A stretch of 5,367 bases of DNA from an uncultured Bacilli bacterium (GCA_947630205.1 CANRGW010000085.1:1-5367), one strand, 5' to 3'; numbered from the stretch's first letter, positions 1 through 5,305 are shown. Program-made: numbers and translations. Notes: generated by a model not told the origin, from the sequence alone.

Positions 1-20
1 TGTCCCTCTATTCTGTTTTT

Positions 21-49
21 ATTATATTTCATTTATTTTTACTTTTCAA
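21..49 (-). promoter_or_regulatory. Sigma-A-type promoter reading left, out of the window
   Basis: Read on the minus strand, TTGAAA (49-44) and a perfect TATAAT (26-21) are separated by exactly 17 bases. Transcription would start near position 14 and run off the left edge, so a gene divergent from the RNHCP gene probably lies there. The first bases of that transcript include a purine-rich GAGGGA that could be a ribosome binding site, but no start codon is visible in the window. Confidence 0.65.
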
Positions 50-60
50 GTATTTTCTTG

Positions 61-100
61 AAAAAAAATACAAGTTATTTTTATTGTACCTAACTTGTAT
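61..100 (-). terminator. Rho-independent terminator-like hairpin (T8 tail on minus strand)
   Basis: ATACAAGTTA (68-77) and TAACTTGTAT (91-100) form a perfect 10-bp inverted repeat with a 13-base loop. Read leftward, the stem is followed directly by eight T residues (68-61; the outermost pair of the stem overlaps the run). Read rightward, the tail is only GTCTTTTCTT, so it is a weaker terminator in that direction. No minus-strand gene is visible to its right, which makes it an orphan. It may block antisense read-through, end an unseen small RNA, or act in both directions. Confidence 0.55.
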
Positions 101-163
101 GTCTTTTCTTGTCAAATTTTGTTAATTAATATTCTTTTGGAAAATTATTTATGATAATATTTA

Positions 164-192
164 TTTACAACTTTTCTTTTAAAATATATAAT
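164..192 (+). promoter_or_regulatory. Sigma-A-type promoter of the RNHCP gene
   Basis: TTTACA (164-169) and a perfect TATAAT (187-192) are separated by 17 bases. The expected start point is about 199, leaving a leader of only about 8 bases before the ATG at 207. That leader carries GTGAT (199-203), part of a GGTGAT-type Shine-Dalgarno sequence. Confidence 0.6.
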
Positions 193-206
193 TAAGAAGT
201 GATGTT

Positions 207-509
207 ATGAAAAGATTTAATATGATTGATGAAGAATTTATATGTGAAAATTGTGGTTTTAAAGTTTCTAAATTAAATTATACAGCAAGAGATCATTGTC
301 CAAACTGTTTATATTCTAAACATGTTGATATTAATCCTGGCGATAGATGTAATCCATGTAAAGGTTTACTAAAACCTATTGGTATTGAAAAATATAAAGA
401 TACTTTTAAAATAATTTATAAATGTTTAAAATGTAATGAAATTCATAAAAACAAAGTTGCTATTGATGATAACATGGAAGAAGTCATTAAATTATCTAAT
501 AATTTATAG
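207..509 (+). CDS. RNHCP-domain zinc-ribbon protein
   Basis: A 100-residue protein that matches the RNHCP family (as I recall it, PF12647) along almost its whole length. It has CENCG (13-17), RDHCPNCL (28-35, where the family name motif R-N-H-C-P has Asp instead of Asn), the signature HVDINPGDR (39-47), a Cys pair at C48/C51, a second ribbon KCLKC (72-76) and the closing AIDDN (85-89). The four Cys pairs suggest two zinc ribbons. No enzymatic or binding role is established for the family to my knowledge, so function is unknown; the protein is soluble, with no signal peptide or membrane segment. The first ATG is kept because the domain begins at about residue 5. Its own promoter lies just upstream. 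The gap to the next gene is 66 bases with no convincing terminator, so some read-through into that gene is possible. Confidence 0.85.
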   Translation: MKRFNMIDEEFICENCGFKVSKLNYTARDHCPNCLYSKHVDINPGDRCNPCKGLLKPIGIEKYKDTFKIIYKCLKCNEIHKNKVAIDDNMEEVIKLSNNL

Positions 510-510
510 T

Positions 511-521
511 CATACATAATA
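511..521 (+). promoter_or_regulatory. Possible sporulation-sigma -10 element upstream of the sscA-like gene
   Basis: CATACATAATA contains CATACATA (close to the sigma-E -10 consensus CATACAnT) and CATAATA (a perfect match to the sigma-F/G form CATAmTA). Its position would give a leader of about 50 bases before the ATG at 576. No convincing -35 is seen at the right distance; only AT-rich sequence precedes it. No sigma-A-type promoter stands out in 510-560 either. This is a tentative site suggested by the spore-type gene downstream. Confidence 0.25.
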
Positions 522-575
522 ACAAAAATTGCCTTTTAACGTAAACTATTAGTAGATAATAAAGGAGGTAATTTT

Positions 576-749
576 ATGTATTATTATGGTGGTTATCCAA
601 ACTATGGATATGGTAATGGTTGTGCAAACTCTGGCAACGTAGGTTACATCTATCCAAATTATGGATACAATAATAACTCTAATTATGCTATTATCATTGT
701 ATTATTCATTTTATTAGTTATAATCATTGGTACTAGATGGGGAAGATAA
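576..749 (+). CDS. YjcZ/SscA-type small spore-coat-like membrane peptide
   Basis: A 57-residue open frame behind a near-perfect ribosome binding site, AAAGGAGGT (561-569), six bases before the ATG. Residues 1-37 are Tyr/Gly/Asn-rich and hold an imperfectly duplicated octapeptide, YPNYGYGN (7-14) and YPNYGYNN (26-33). Residues 38-52 form one hydrophobic segment, AIIIVLFILLVIIIG, followed by the short basic tail TRWGR. The IVLFILLVIIIG block is the hallmark of the YjcZ/SscA family; B. subtilis SscA is a small peptide needed for spore coat assembly. The role here, a small membrane-associated peptide in forespore or mother-cell envelope or coat assembly, is inferred from family resemblance and from sigG lying about 640 bases away. 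The stop codon lies inside a strong terminator, so transcription ends here. A generic single-pass membrane peptide cannot be excluded. Confidence 0.8.
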   Translation: MYYYGGYPNYGYGNGCANSGNVGYIYPNYGYNNNSNYAIIIVLFILLVIIIGTRWGR

Positions 750-767
750 AATCTTCCTATTTTTTTT
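740..767 (+). terminator. Rho-independent terminator of the sscA-like gene
   Basis: GGAAGAT (741-747), a 3-base AAA loop and ATCTTCC (751-757) form a perfect 7-bp stem, extendable by one G-U pair. The tail TATTTTTTTT carries eight consecutive T residues (760-767). The TAA stop codon (747-749) lies within the hairpin. It separates this gene from def, whose promoter begins nine bases later. Confidence 0.85.
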
Positions 768-775
768 AATTTTAT

Positions 776-804
776 TTTACAAATTACATCATTTGTGATA
801 AAAT
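776..804 (+). promoter_or_regulatory. Sigma-A-type promoter of def, with extended -10
   Basis: TTTACA (776-781) and TAAAAT (799-804) are separated by 17 bases. TG at 796-797, one base before the hexamer, makes an extended -10. The predicted start point is near 811, giving a leader of about 13 bases. The ATG at 803-805 overlaps this -10 element and therefore cannot be in the mRNA, which decides the start of def. Confidence 0.7.
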
Positions 805-823
805 GTACCAGAGTGGTGATAGT

Positions 824-1372
824 ATGCTTAAAATGAATGATATCTTAGATGAAAAAGATAAAAGACTAAGAGAAAAAAGTGAAGAAGTAACTTTTCCTTT
901 AAAAGAAGAATATAAAAAAGTTATAAAAGATATGATTGAATTTTTAACTAATAGTCAAATAGAAGAATTAGCAGAGAAATATGATTTAAGACCAGGAATG
1001 GGACTTGCGGCTGTTCAATTAGGTATCAAGAAAAGATTTTTTGTAATCGTACATGAATACGATGATGGAAAATTTGATAATTATGTTATTTTTAATCCTA
1101 AACTAGTTAGTAATTCCGAAGAAATGATTTATGTTGGAGAGGGAGAAGGTTGTTTATCAATTAATAGAAAAACTTGTGGAATTGTACCAAGATATGCAAG
1201 AGTTACGGTTGAGGGGTATGATGAAAATGGTACTCCAATTAGAATTAGAGCAAGAGAAGAATTAGCAATTGCTTTTCAACATGAATTAGATCATTTAGAC
1301 GGTATATTATTTATAGATAAAATAGATCCTAAAAATCCTTTTAAGAATAAAGAATTATATAGAGAAATTTAA
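824..1372 (+). CDS. def: Peptide deformylase (DefB-like)
   Basis: Metalloenzyme that removes the formyl group from the initiator Met of new proteins in the cytoplasm. All three family motifs are present in the 182-residue reading: GMGLAAVQ (58-65; usual form GxGLAAPQ, Val replacing Pro), EGCLS (108-112, metal ligand C110) and QHELDHL (152-158, metal ligands H153 and H157, catalytic E154). The segment around NSQIEELAEKYDLRPG (43-58) is the insertion typical of Gram-positive type 2 deformylases such as B. subtilis DefB (about 184 residues). The ATG at 824 is chosen over the in-frame ATG at 803. It follows GGTGAT (815-820), its N-terminus MLKMNDIL aligns with DefB's MLTMKDII, and 803 lies in the promoter -10. 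It is monocistronic, between the upstream terminator and its own, and converges on sigG. No formyltransferase gene is adjacent. Confidence 0.95.
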   Translation: MLKMNDILDEKDKRLREKSEEVTFPLKEEYKKVIKDMIEFLTNSQIEELAEKYDLRPGMGLAAVQLGIKKRFFVIVHEYDDGKFDNYVIFNPKLVSNSEEMIYVGEGEGCLSINRKTCGIVPRYARVTVEGYDENGTPIRIRAREELAIAFQHELDHLDGILFIDKIDPKNPFKNKELYREI

Positions 1373-1397
1373 AACTTCATCCGAAGTTTTTTATTTT
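1371..1397. terminator. Shared hairpin terminator between convergent def and sigG
   Basis: AAAACTTC (1371-1378), loop ATCC and GAAGTTTT (1383-1390) form a perfect 8-bp stem. Rightward, it is followed by TTATTTT, so with the T-rich right arm it ends in a good U-tract for def. Leftward, the U-rich stretch is TTTTAAATTT, a weaker but plausible tail for sigG. The stem overlaps the def stop codon and abuts the sigG stop codon; the coding regions are only 18 bases apart. Confidence 0.8.
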
Positions 1398-2164
1398 AAA
1401 GTCTTTTTTAAAGTTTTAATAGCACTTTTTTCAAGACGTGATACTTGAGCCTGACTTATTCCAAGTTCAGATGCTATTTCCATTTGCGTTTTCCCAATTA
1501 TATACCTTTTATCTAAAATACTTCTTTCTCTCGAAGATAAATCATTAATGGCTTTTTTTAAGGCTAGTCTTGTTTCTATATCACTTTTTTCTCTTGTATC
1601 TTCTAATTGTTCATATAAATAGATTGTATCTCCCCCATCATTATAAATTGGTTCATTGATACTGATTGGGTCTGATAAGGCTTCAATACTAGTTAAAACA
1701 TCTATTTCGGTTTCTCCTAAGGCTTCGGCTATCATTTCATAACTTGGTACATAGCCTAAAATATTTGTTAGTTCATCACGTTTTTGAATTGCTTTATAGG
1801 CTAAGTCCTTTACACTTCTACTTACTCTTAAAAGACTATTGTCTCTTAAATATCTTCTTATTTCTCCACTTATCATGGGAATAGCATAAGTAGAAAGTTT
1901 CAAACCTAAATCAACATTAAAATTATCAACGGCTTTAGTAAGACCAATAACCCCTACTTGAAATAAATCATCTAAATTATCTGTTCTACCAATATATTTC
2001 TTTAAAATAGATAACACTAATTTTAAATTTCCATTTATAATAGCATCTTTGGCCGTTTTATCGCCAAGAGCCATTTTTTTAAATAATTCTTCCGTTTGTT
2101 TGCTAGTTAAAACTTCGATTTCATTGGTATTAATTCCCGTTATTTCAACTTTATGTTTTGCCAA
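1391..2164 (-). CDS. sigG: RNA polymerase sporulation sigma factor G, TTG start
   Basis: Forespore sigma factor of the sigma-70 family that switches on late forespore genes after engulfment. The 257-residue reading starts MAKHKVEITG, matching the SigG-specific N-terminus (B. subtilis MSRNKVEICG). Region 2 spans about 45-113, with DDLFQVGVIGL (65-75) and STYAIPMISGEIRRYLRDN (91-109). Region 3 follows from about 114. The SigG-type block EPIYNDGGDTIY (171-182), which differs in SigF, leads into region 4 with the helix-turn-helix TQMEIASELGISQAQVSRLE (226-245). A longer frame opens at an ATG at 2182. However, its codons 2-4 are the ribosome binding site AAAGGAGA (2179-2172), placed 8 bases before TTG 2164-2162, so TTG is the real start. 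Upstream is GT2-GtrA with no clear terminator, plus a candidate sigma F/G promoter, consistent with forespore expression and autoregulation. The usual spoIIGA-sigE neighbours are absent. Confidence 0.95.
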   Translation of the reverse strand: MAKHKVEITGINTNEIEVLTSKQTEELFKKMALGDKTAKDAIINGNLKLVLSILKKYIGRTDNLDDLFQVGVIGLTKAVDNFNVDLGLKLSTYAIPMISGEIRRYLRDNSLLRVSRSVKDLAYKAIQKRDELTNILGYVPSYEMIAEALGETEIDVLTSIEALSDPISINEPIYNDGGDTIYLYEQLEDTREKSDIETRLALKKAINDLSSRERSILDKRYIIGKTQMEIASELGISQAQVSRLEKSAIKTLKKTLK

Positions 2165-2170
2165 AATAAA

Positions 2171-2179
2171 ATCTCCTTT
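2171..2179 (-). promoter_or_regulatory. Ribosome binding site fixing the TTG start of sigG
   Basis: Minus-strand AAAGGAGAT, with GGAG ending 8 bases before the TTG at 2164-2162. It sits inside the six codons that would be added by starting at the ATG at 2182. No comparable Shine-Dalgarno sequence precedes that ATG. Confidence 0.85.
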
Positions 2180-2185
2180 CATATC

Positions 2186-2215
2186 TATATTGATAAAAAG
2201 AAGATTTTTTATTCA
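2186..2215 (-). promoter_or_regulatory. Candidate sigma F/G-type promoter of sigG
   Basis: Minus strand TGAATA (2215-2210) and CAATATA (2192-2186) are 17 bases apart. The -35 matches the sigma-G form (TGAATA) and the -10 agrees at 5 of 7 positions with CATAmTA. In B. subtilis sigG is transcribed by sigma F and then by itself, so this type is expected. The start point would fall near 2179, at the ribosome binding site, again excluding the ATG at 2182. A weak sigma-A reading (TTGAAT/CAATAT) is an alternative. Confidence 0.45.
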
Positions 2216-2217
2216 AA

Positions 2218-3279
2218 TTAGGCTTTAAAGATATATTTCTTTTGAATTTTATAACCCACTATATAAATTGTAGTATCAACGATAACTTTAAAAATTGTTT
2301 CTAAAACATTAGGAAATAAATTATGTAAAATTAAAACTAAAGTAGCCGATGCTATCATATTAATAAAATTATGCAAATAGAACTTTACTAAAAGATTTTC
2401 ACTTTTTTCATGACTTTTAAATACTAAATATTTGGTTAAATTAAAATTAACAAAGGCTGAGACTATTCTGGCTGTAAATGTTCCCATTATAATAATAAAA
2501 TTAGCATTTAAATTATTAAATATACTTAAAAAGGCTGTAAAAATTATAATATCTATAAAAGCAGCAAATAAACTAGTTAATCCATACTTAATATATTCAC
2601 TAAATAAGGCTTTATAAATACTTAAACCATTAATAACATTATTAAACATGGTATTATTTTTTTTATGATAAATTGTTTTTATTGGAATACATAAGACATT
2701 CTTTTTATTTTTTATAAAACTAATTAGCATATTCATTTCATATTCAAAACGTTTACCATTGGCTTCTAAACATAAATTTAAATAACGATTAGGAATACCC
2801 CTTAATCCTGTTTGAGTATCACTTATCTTTGTACCATATAAAAATCTAAAAATTAAAGACGTTAATTTATTGCCAAACTTATTACCAAAAGGAAGCCCTT
2901 TTGTTTTAAAATCACGAACTCCTAAAATTAAACTATCTTGATTTCCTAAGAGTTTTAAAGCAATATTTTTTATATCATCAGGTTCATGTTGATAATCATC
3001 ATCTACGGTTACAATGCCTTTATAAGCATTTTTTAAATTTTCTAAATAATAATTTATACCATATTTTATAGCATAACCTTTACCTTTATTTTCAGAATAT
3101 TCTAAAACTAGGCAACTAGATATTTTTTCTAATTCTAAAAAAACTTTTTGATATTTTTTCAAACTTCCATCATTTATAACTAATATTTTTTTAAATCCTG
3201 ATAATTCTAAATCTTTAACTAAATCGATTAATCTATGATTAGGATTATAAGCAGGTATTAATATTACAACATCATTCAT
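2218..3279 (-). CDS. GT2 glycosyltransferase (dolichol-P-mannose-synthase-like) fused to GtrA-like membrane domain
   Basis: A 353-residue protein in two parts. Residues 1-230 are a GT2 catalytic domain: IPAYN (8-12), INDGS (35-39), NKGKGYA (64-70), the nucleotide-sugar/metal motif DDDYQH (93-98, DxDxQ form), SDTQTGLRG (153-161), FEYEMNML (178-185) and TIYH (202-205). These resemble enzymes that move a sugar from a nucleotide donor onto a polyprenyl phosphate. Residues 232-343 have four hydrophobic helices (about 232-254, 259-279, 298-320, 327-343) and the GtrA signature region NFNLTKYLVF. GtrA proteins are thought to help flip lipid-linked sugars. Inferred role: making, and perhaps translocating, an undecaprenyl-phosphate sugar for envelope polymers; the sugar is unknown. 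ATG 3279 is preferred over 3297 because GGAGG (3295-3291) lies between them and none precedes 3297. The 11-base spacing is long, so this start is less certain than in sigG. Confidence 0.88.
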   Translation of the reverse strand: MNDVVILIPAYNPNHRLIDLVKDLELSGFKKILVINDGSLKKYQKVFLELEKISSCLVLEYSENKGKGYAIKYGINYYLENLKNAYKGIVTVDDDYQHEPDDIKNIALKLLGNQDSLILGVRDFKTKGLPFGNKFGNKLTSLIFRFLYGTKISDTQTGLRGIPNRYLNLCLEANGKRFEYEMNMLISFIKNKKNVLCIPIKTIYHKKNNTMFNNVINGLSIYKALFSEYIKYGLTSLFAAFIDIIIFTAFLSIFNNLNANFIIIMGTFTARIVSAFVNFNLTKYLVFKSHEKSENLLVKFYLHNFINMIASATLVLILHNLFPNVLETIFKVIVDTTIYIVGYKIQKKYIFKA

Positions 3280-3290
3280 TAAAACTAAGT

Positions 3291-3295
3291 CCTCC
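3291..3295 (-). promoter_or_regulatory. Probable ribosome binding site of the GT2-GtrA gene
   Basis: Minus-strand GGAGG lies inside the longest open frame, which opens with an ATG at 3297, and 11 bases before the in-frame ATG at 3279. The spacing is at the long end of normal. The upstream ATG at 3297 has no Shine-Dalgarno match, since the sequence before it is TTGACAATAG. Confidence 0.55.
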
Positions 3296-3314
3296 ATCTA
3301 TTGTCAACTATACT

Positions 3315-3343
3315 ATTATAAATCAAAATAAACTTTTTTTGAA
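3315..3343 (-). promoter_or_regulatory. Sigma-A-type promoter of the GT2-GtrA gene
   Basis: Minus strand TTCAAA (3343-3338, 4 of 6 matches to TTGACA) and a perfect TATAAT (3320-3315) are 17 bases apart. The start point would be near 3308, giving a leader of about 29 bases to the ATG at 3279. It lies just after the LCP terminator, so GT2-GtrA (and possibly sigG by read-through) is a separate unit. Confidence 0.55.
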
Positions 3344-3350
3344 GTCTTTT

Positions 3351-3384
3351 AGAAAAAAACAGAGATTTTAATTTTATCTCTGTT
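3351..3384 (-). terminator. Rho-independent terminator of the LCP gene
   Basis: Minus strand AACAGAGAT (3384-3376), a 9-base AT loop and ATCTCTGTT (3366-3358) form a perfect 9-bp stem, followed by TTTTTCT. The stem overlaps two bases of the LCP stop codon (3385-3383). Confidence 0.85.
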
Positions 3385-5212
3385 AATTAGTAGGCACTAA
3401 ACCGTTATCCTGTAAAGTGTTATCATCATTATTTTCGGTATCTTGATTAGTATCTTTATCCGTTTTTTGTTCATCTTTAGTTTGGTCATCCTTTAAATTT
3501 TCATCTTGACTAGTGTTATCATCAGGGTTCTTGTTAGTATCTTGATTAGTACTTGTATCTGTATTTTTATCAGCATTTTCATCTTTATTAGAAGAAGTAC
3601 TATCATCCTTTTTATCGGTTTCTTTTTCGTCCTCGTCTTTTTTTGTTTCTTCTTTATCTTTATTTTTATCAGTAGTTGTCTCTTCTTTTTTAGGAGTAGT
3701 AGGTTTAACAACTGTTGGAATATTTACATTTCCATCACTTTCTGTATAACTATTTTCTAGTTTTTTATCATCCATTACTTCTTTAATAGCATTCTTTGCA
3801 TTATCAATAGACTCTTGTAGAGGTTCCATAACATAAACTTTTCGATCAGGGAAAACACTTGTATAGTCTTCACTTCCGTAACCTGTTAAATTAATAGACG
3901 TGAAATTCCAACTAGGCATTTTATCAATTTGCATTTTAATAATATCCATTATTTTATCCGTTGACATATTTGTTAAAAAGCCGGCTTTTAAAGAGTCTAA
4001 TAATTGCGTATATTTCATTAAAATAGCGGGAGAAGAGGCTTTTTTAACAATTGCTTGCAACATGGCTAATTGATTTTCACCTCTTGCAATATCGCCTCCT
4101 GGTAAAACTTTTCTAGTTCTAACAAAATCTAAGGCTTTTTGACCATTTACTCGATTATAACCTTGTTTAAAATAATAACCATGGTCAACGGCTTTAAAAC
4201 TATATTTTGAATAAACATCAACACCACCTAACGCATCTACTACTTGAACAACGGTATCAAAATTAACTTTAAAATAATAATTTATATCTATATCAAGCAT
4301 ATCTTCAATAGTTTTAATCGTCATTTCCGTTCCATATAAACCAGAATGGGTTAATTTATCTCTATCTTTTAAACCATGAAAAGTAACATAATAATCTCTT
4401 GGAATATGTAACATTAAAATTTGATTAGTTTTCGGATTAACCGTTATAAGAATATTAACATCACTTCGACTAATTGAAGATATTACACCCGCTGTATCCA
4501 TACCTGATATAAAAATATTAAAAGTATCCTTTGTAACATCTATTTCTTTGGCCAAATTATTGGTTTTTTCTCTTATTGAAAATTCAAAAATGACTCGATA
4601 ATTTGTTTCAAAATCATCATATTCTTCTTTTAAAATATCATAATAACTATCAGTTAATAAAACCGTTTCTATTTGTTTTAAATTCAAGGCTTCAACTAAA
4701 GTTGTATAATCAAGATAATCTTTAGAATTTACTTTAACTTTTTTATTTAATTCTTTTATGGCTTTCGAATAATCCATATTAACAAGGGTAATATAACCTA
4801 AATTTTTATTGTTGATATCATTTAACTCTTGATATTCCGAATTACTAGGAACTAAAACTTTATAATTATGGGTTACATAACTATAATTACTAAAAGCATC
4901 TAAAAAAGAAAATGTATTGTATAAATAATATAATAAAAATCCTAATAAAACTATAAAAACAATTACAAAAGAAATAGATATTATTTTAGTATGCCATCTA
5001 ACTCTTTTTCTAACCATAAATTGTATTAATATTAAAGGAACCCCAATAACGAAAACCAAATATAGCAATAAATATTTATATGGTAAAACATCATACATAG
5101 CAATAATAGTTGTATTTATTCCAATTAAAAATATTAATATTAAAGTAAGAACTAATACAAAGACATTATATCTTTTCAATTTTCTTCTCCTTTTCTTTTT
5201 CTTTGGATACAT
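3383..5212 (-). CDS. LytR-CpsA-Psr (LCP) family wall glycopolymer ligase with long acidic tail
   Basis: A 609-residue membrane enzyme of the family that transfers lipid-linked glycopolymers (teichoic acid, capsule) onto peptidoglycan. A basic start, YPKKKKRRRKLKR (2-14), precedes three membrane helices (about 17-39, 48-67, 77-98). An accessory extracellular region follows (about 105-228), then the LCP domain (about 230-435). Its conserved residues are present: ISGMD (235-239), R249/D251, IPRD (270-273, R272), KLTHSGLYG (286-294), R365 and R367 in VRTRK, D374, R377 and Q381. Three helices plus an accessory domain is the layout of streptococcal Cps2A. Residues from about 497 are a Lys/Asp/Asn/Thr-rich, probably disordered tail with internal repeats, unusual for the family. 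The start is ATG 5212 behind AGGTGA. The promoter at 5250-5278 and terminator make it monocistronic. Which polymer it attaches cannot be told; the nearby GT2-GtrA gene fits envelope glycan work. Confidence 0.92.
   Translation of the reverse strand: MYPKKKKRRRKLKRYNVFVLVLTLILIFLIGINTTIIAMYDVLPYKYLLLYLVFVIGVPLILIQFMVRKRVRWHTKIISISFVIVFIVLLGFLLYYLYNTFSFLDAFSNYSYVTHNYKVLVPSNSEYQELNDINNKNLGYITLVNMDYSKAIKELNKKVKVNSKDYLDYTTLVEALNLKQIETVLLTDSYYDILKEEYDDFETNYRVIFEFSIREKTNNLAKEIDVTKDTFNIFISGMDTAGVISSISRSDVNILITVNPKTNQILMLHIPRDYYVTFHGLKDRDKLTHSGLYGTEMTIKTIEDMLDIDINYYFKVNFDTVVQVVDALGGVDVYSKYSFKAVDHGYYFKQGYNRVNGQKALDFVRTRKVLPGGDIARGENQLAMLQAIVKKASSPAILMKYTQLLDSLKAGFLTNMSTDKIMDIIKMQIDKMPSWNFTSINLTGYGSEDYTSVFPDRKVYVMEPLQESIDNAKNAIKEVMDDKKLENSYTESDGNVNIPTVVKPTTPKKEETTTDKNKDKEETKKDEDEKETDKKDDSTSSNKDENADKNTDTSTNQDTNKNPDDNTSQDENLKDDQTKDEQKTDKDTNQDTENNDDNTLQDNGLVPTN
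3398..3550 (-). repeat. Two-copy imperfect repeat in the acidic tail of the LCP protein
   Basis: Residues 555-573 (TNQDTNKNPDDNTSQDENL, bases 3550-3494) recur as 588-605 (TNQDTENNDDNTLQDNGL, bases 3451-3398). The opening codons are near-identical at DNA level (ACTAATCAAGATAC in both), and GATGATAACACT is shared, so this is a duplication rather than only similar composition. The copies are 42 bases apart. Confidence 0.7.
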
Positions 5213-5249
5213 CTTTTCACCTACTTTACTACTATACTTACAATAATAT

Positions 5250-5278
5250 ATTATATAATAATATTAAAATTAATGCAA
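5250..5278 (-). promoter_or_regulatory. Sigma-A-type promoter of the LCP gene
   Basis: Minus strand TTGCAT (5278-5273) and a perfect TATAAT (5255-5250) are separated by 17 AT-rich bases. The start point would be near 5243, leaving a leader of about 31 bases ending in AGGTGAAAAG before the ATG at 5212. Confidence 0.65.
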
Positions 5279-5305
5279 ATCTTTATATTTATGTTAATTT
5301 AAATT

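Noticed and set aside
83..115. Minus-strand promoter TTGACA (115-110) with TACAAT (88-83)
   Set aside because: The spacer is 21 bases, too long for sigma-A, and the interval is occupied by the 68-100 hairpin.
153..158. GATAAT as the -10 of the RNHCP gene
   Set aside because: No -35 is at proper distance; the TTTACA/TATAAT pair at 164-192 is far better.
488..506. TAAATTAT / ATAATTTA inverted repeat at the end of the RNHCP gene as a terminator
   Set aside because: The 8-bp stem is all A-T, lies within coding sequence and has no T-tract after it; it is likely chance in AT-rich DNA.
2193..2210. Terminator between GT2-GtrA and sigG (AAAAA...TTTTT)
   Set aside because: Only a weak five-pair A-T stem without a T-tract; it is better explained as the spacer of the sigG promoter.
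2432..2617. Plus-strand 61-codon open frame
   Set aside because: It lies fully inside the GtrA-domain coding region on the opposite strand, has no Shine-Dalgarno sequence, and shows only AT-driven Lys/Ile/Leu composition.
3493..3760. Open frames on both strands across the LCP tail (Lys/Leu/Ile-rich on minus, Phe/Ile-rich on plus)
   Set aside because: They are other-frame readings of the D/K/N/T-rich low-complexity tail, with no ribosome binding sites and no recognisable domain.
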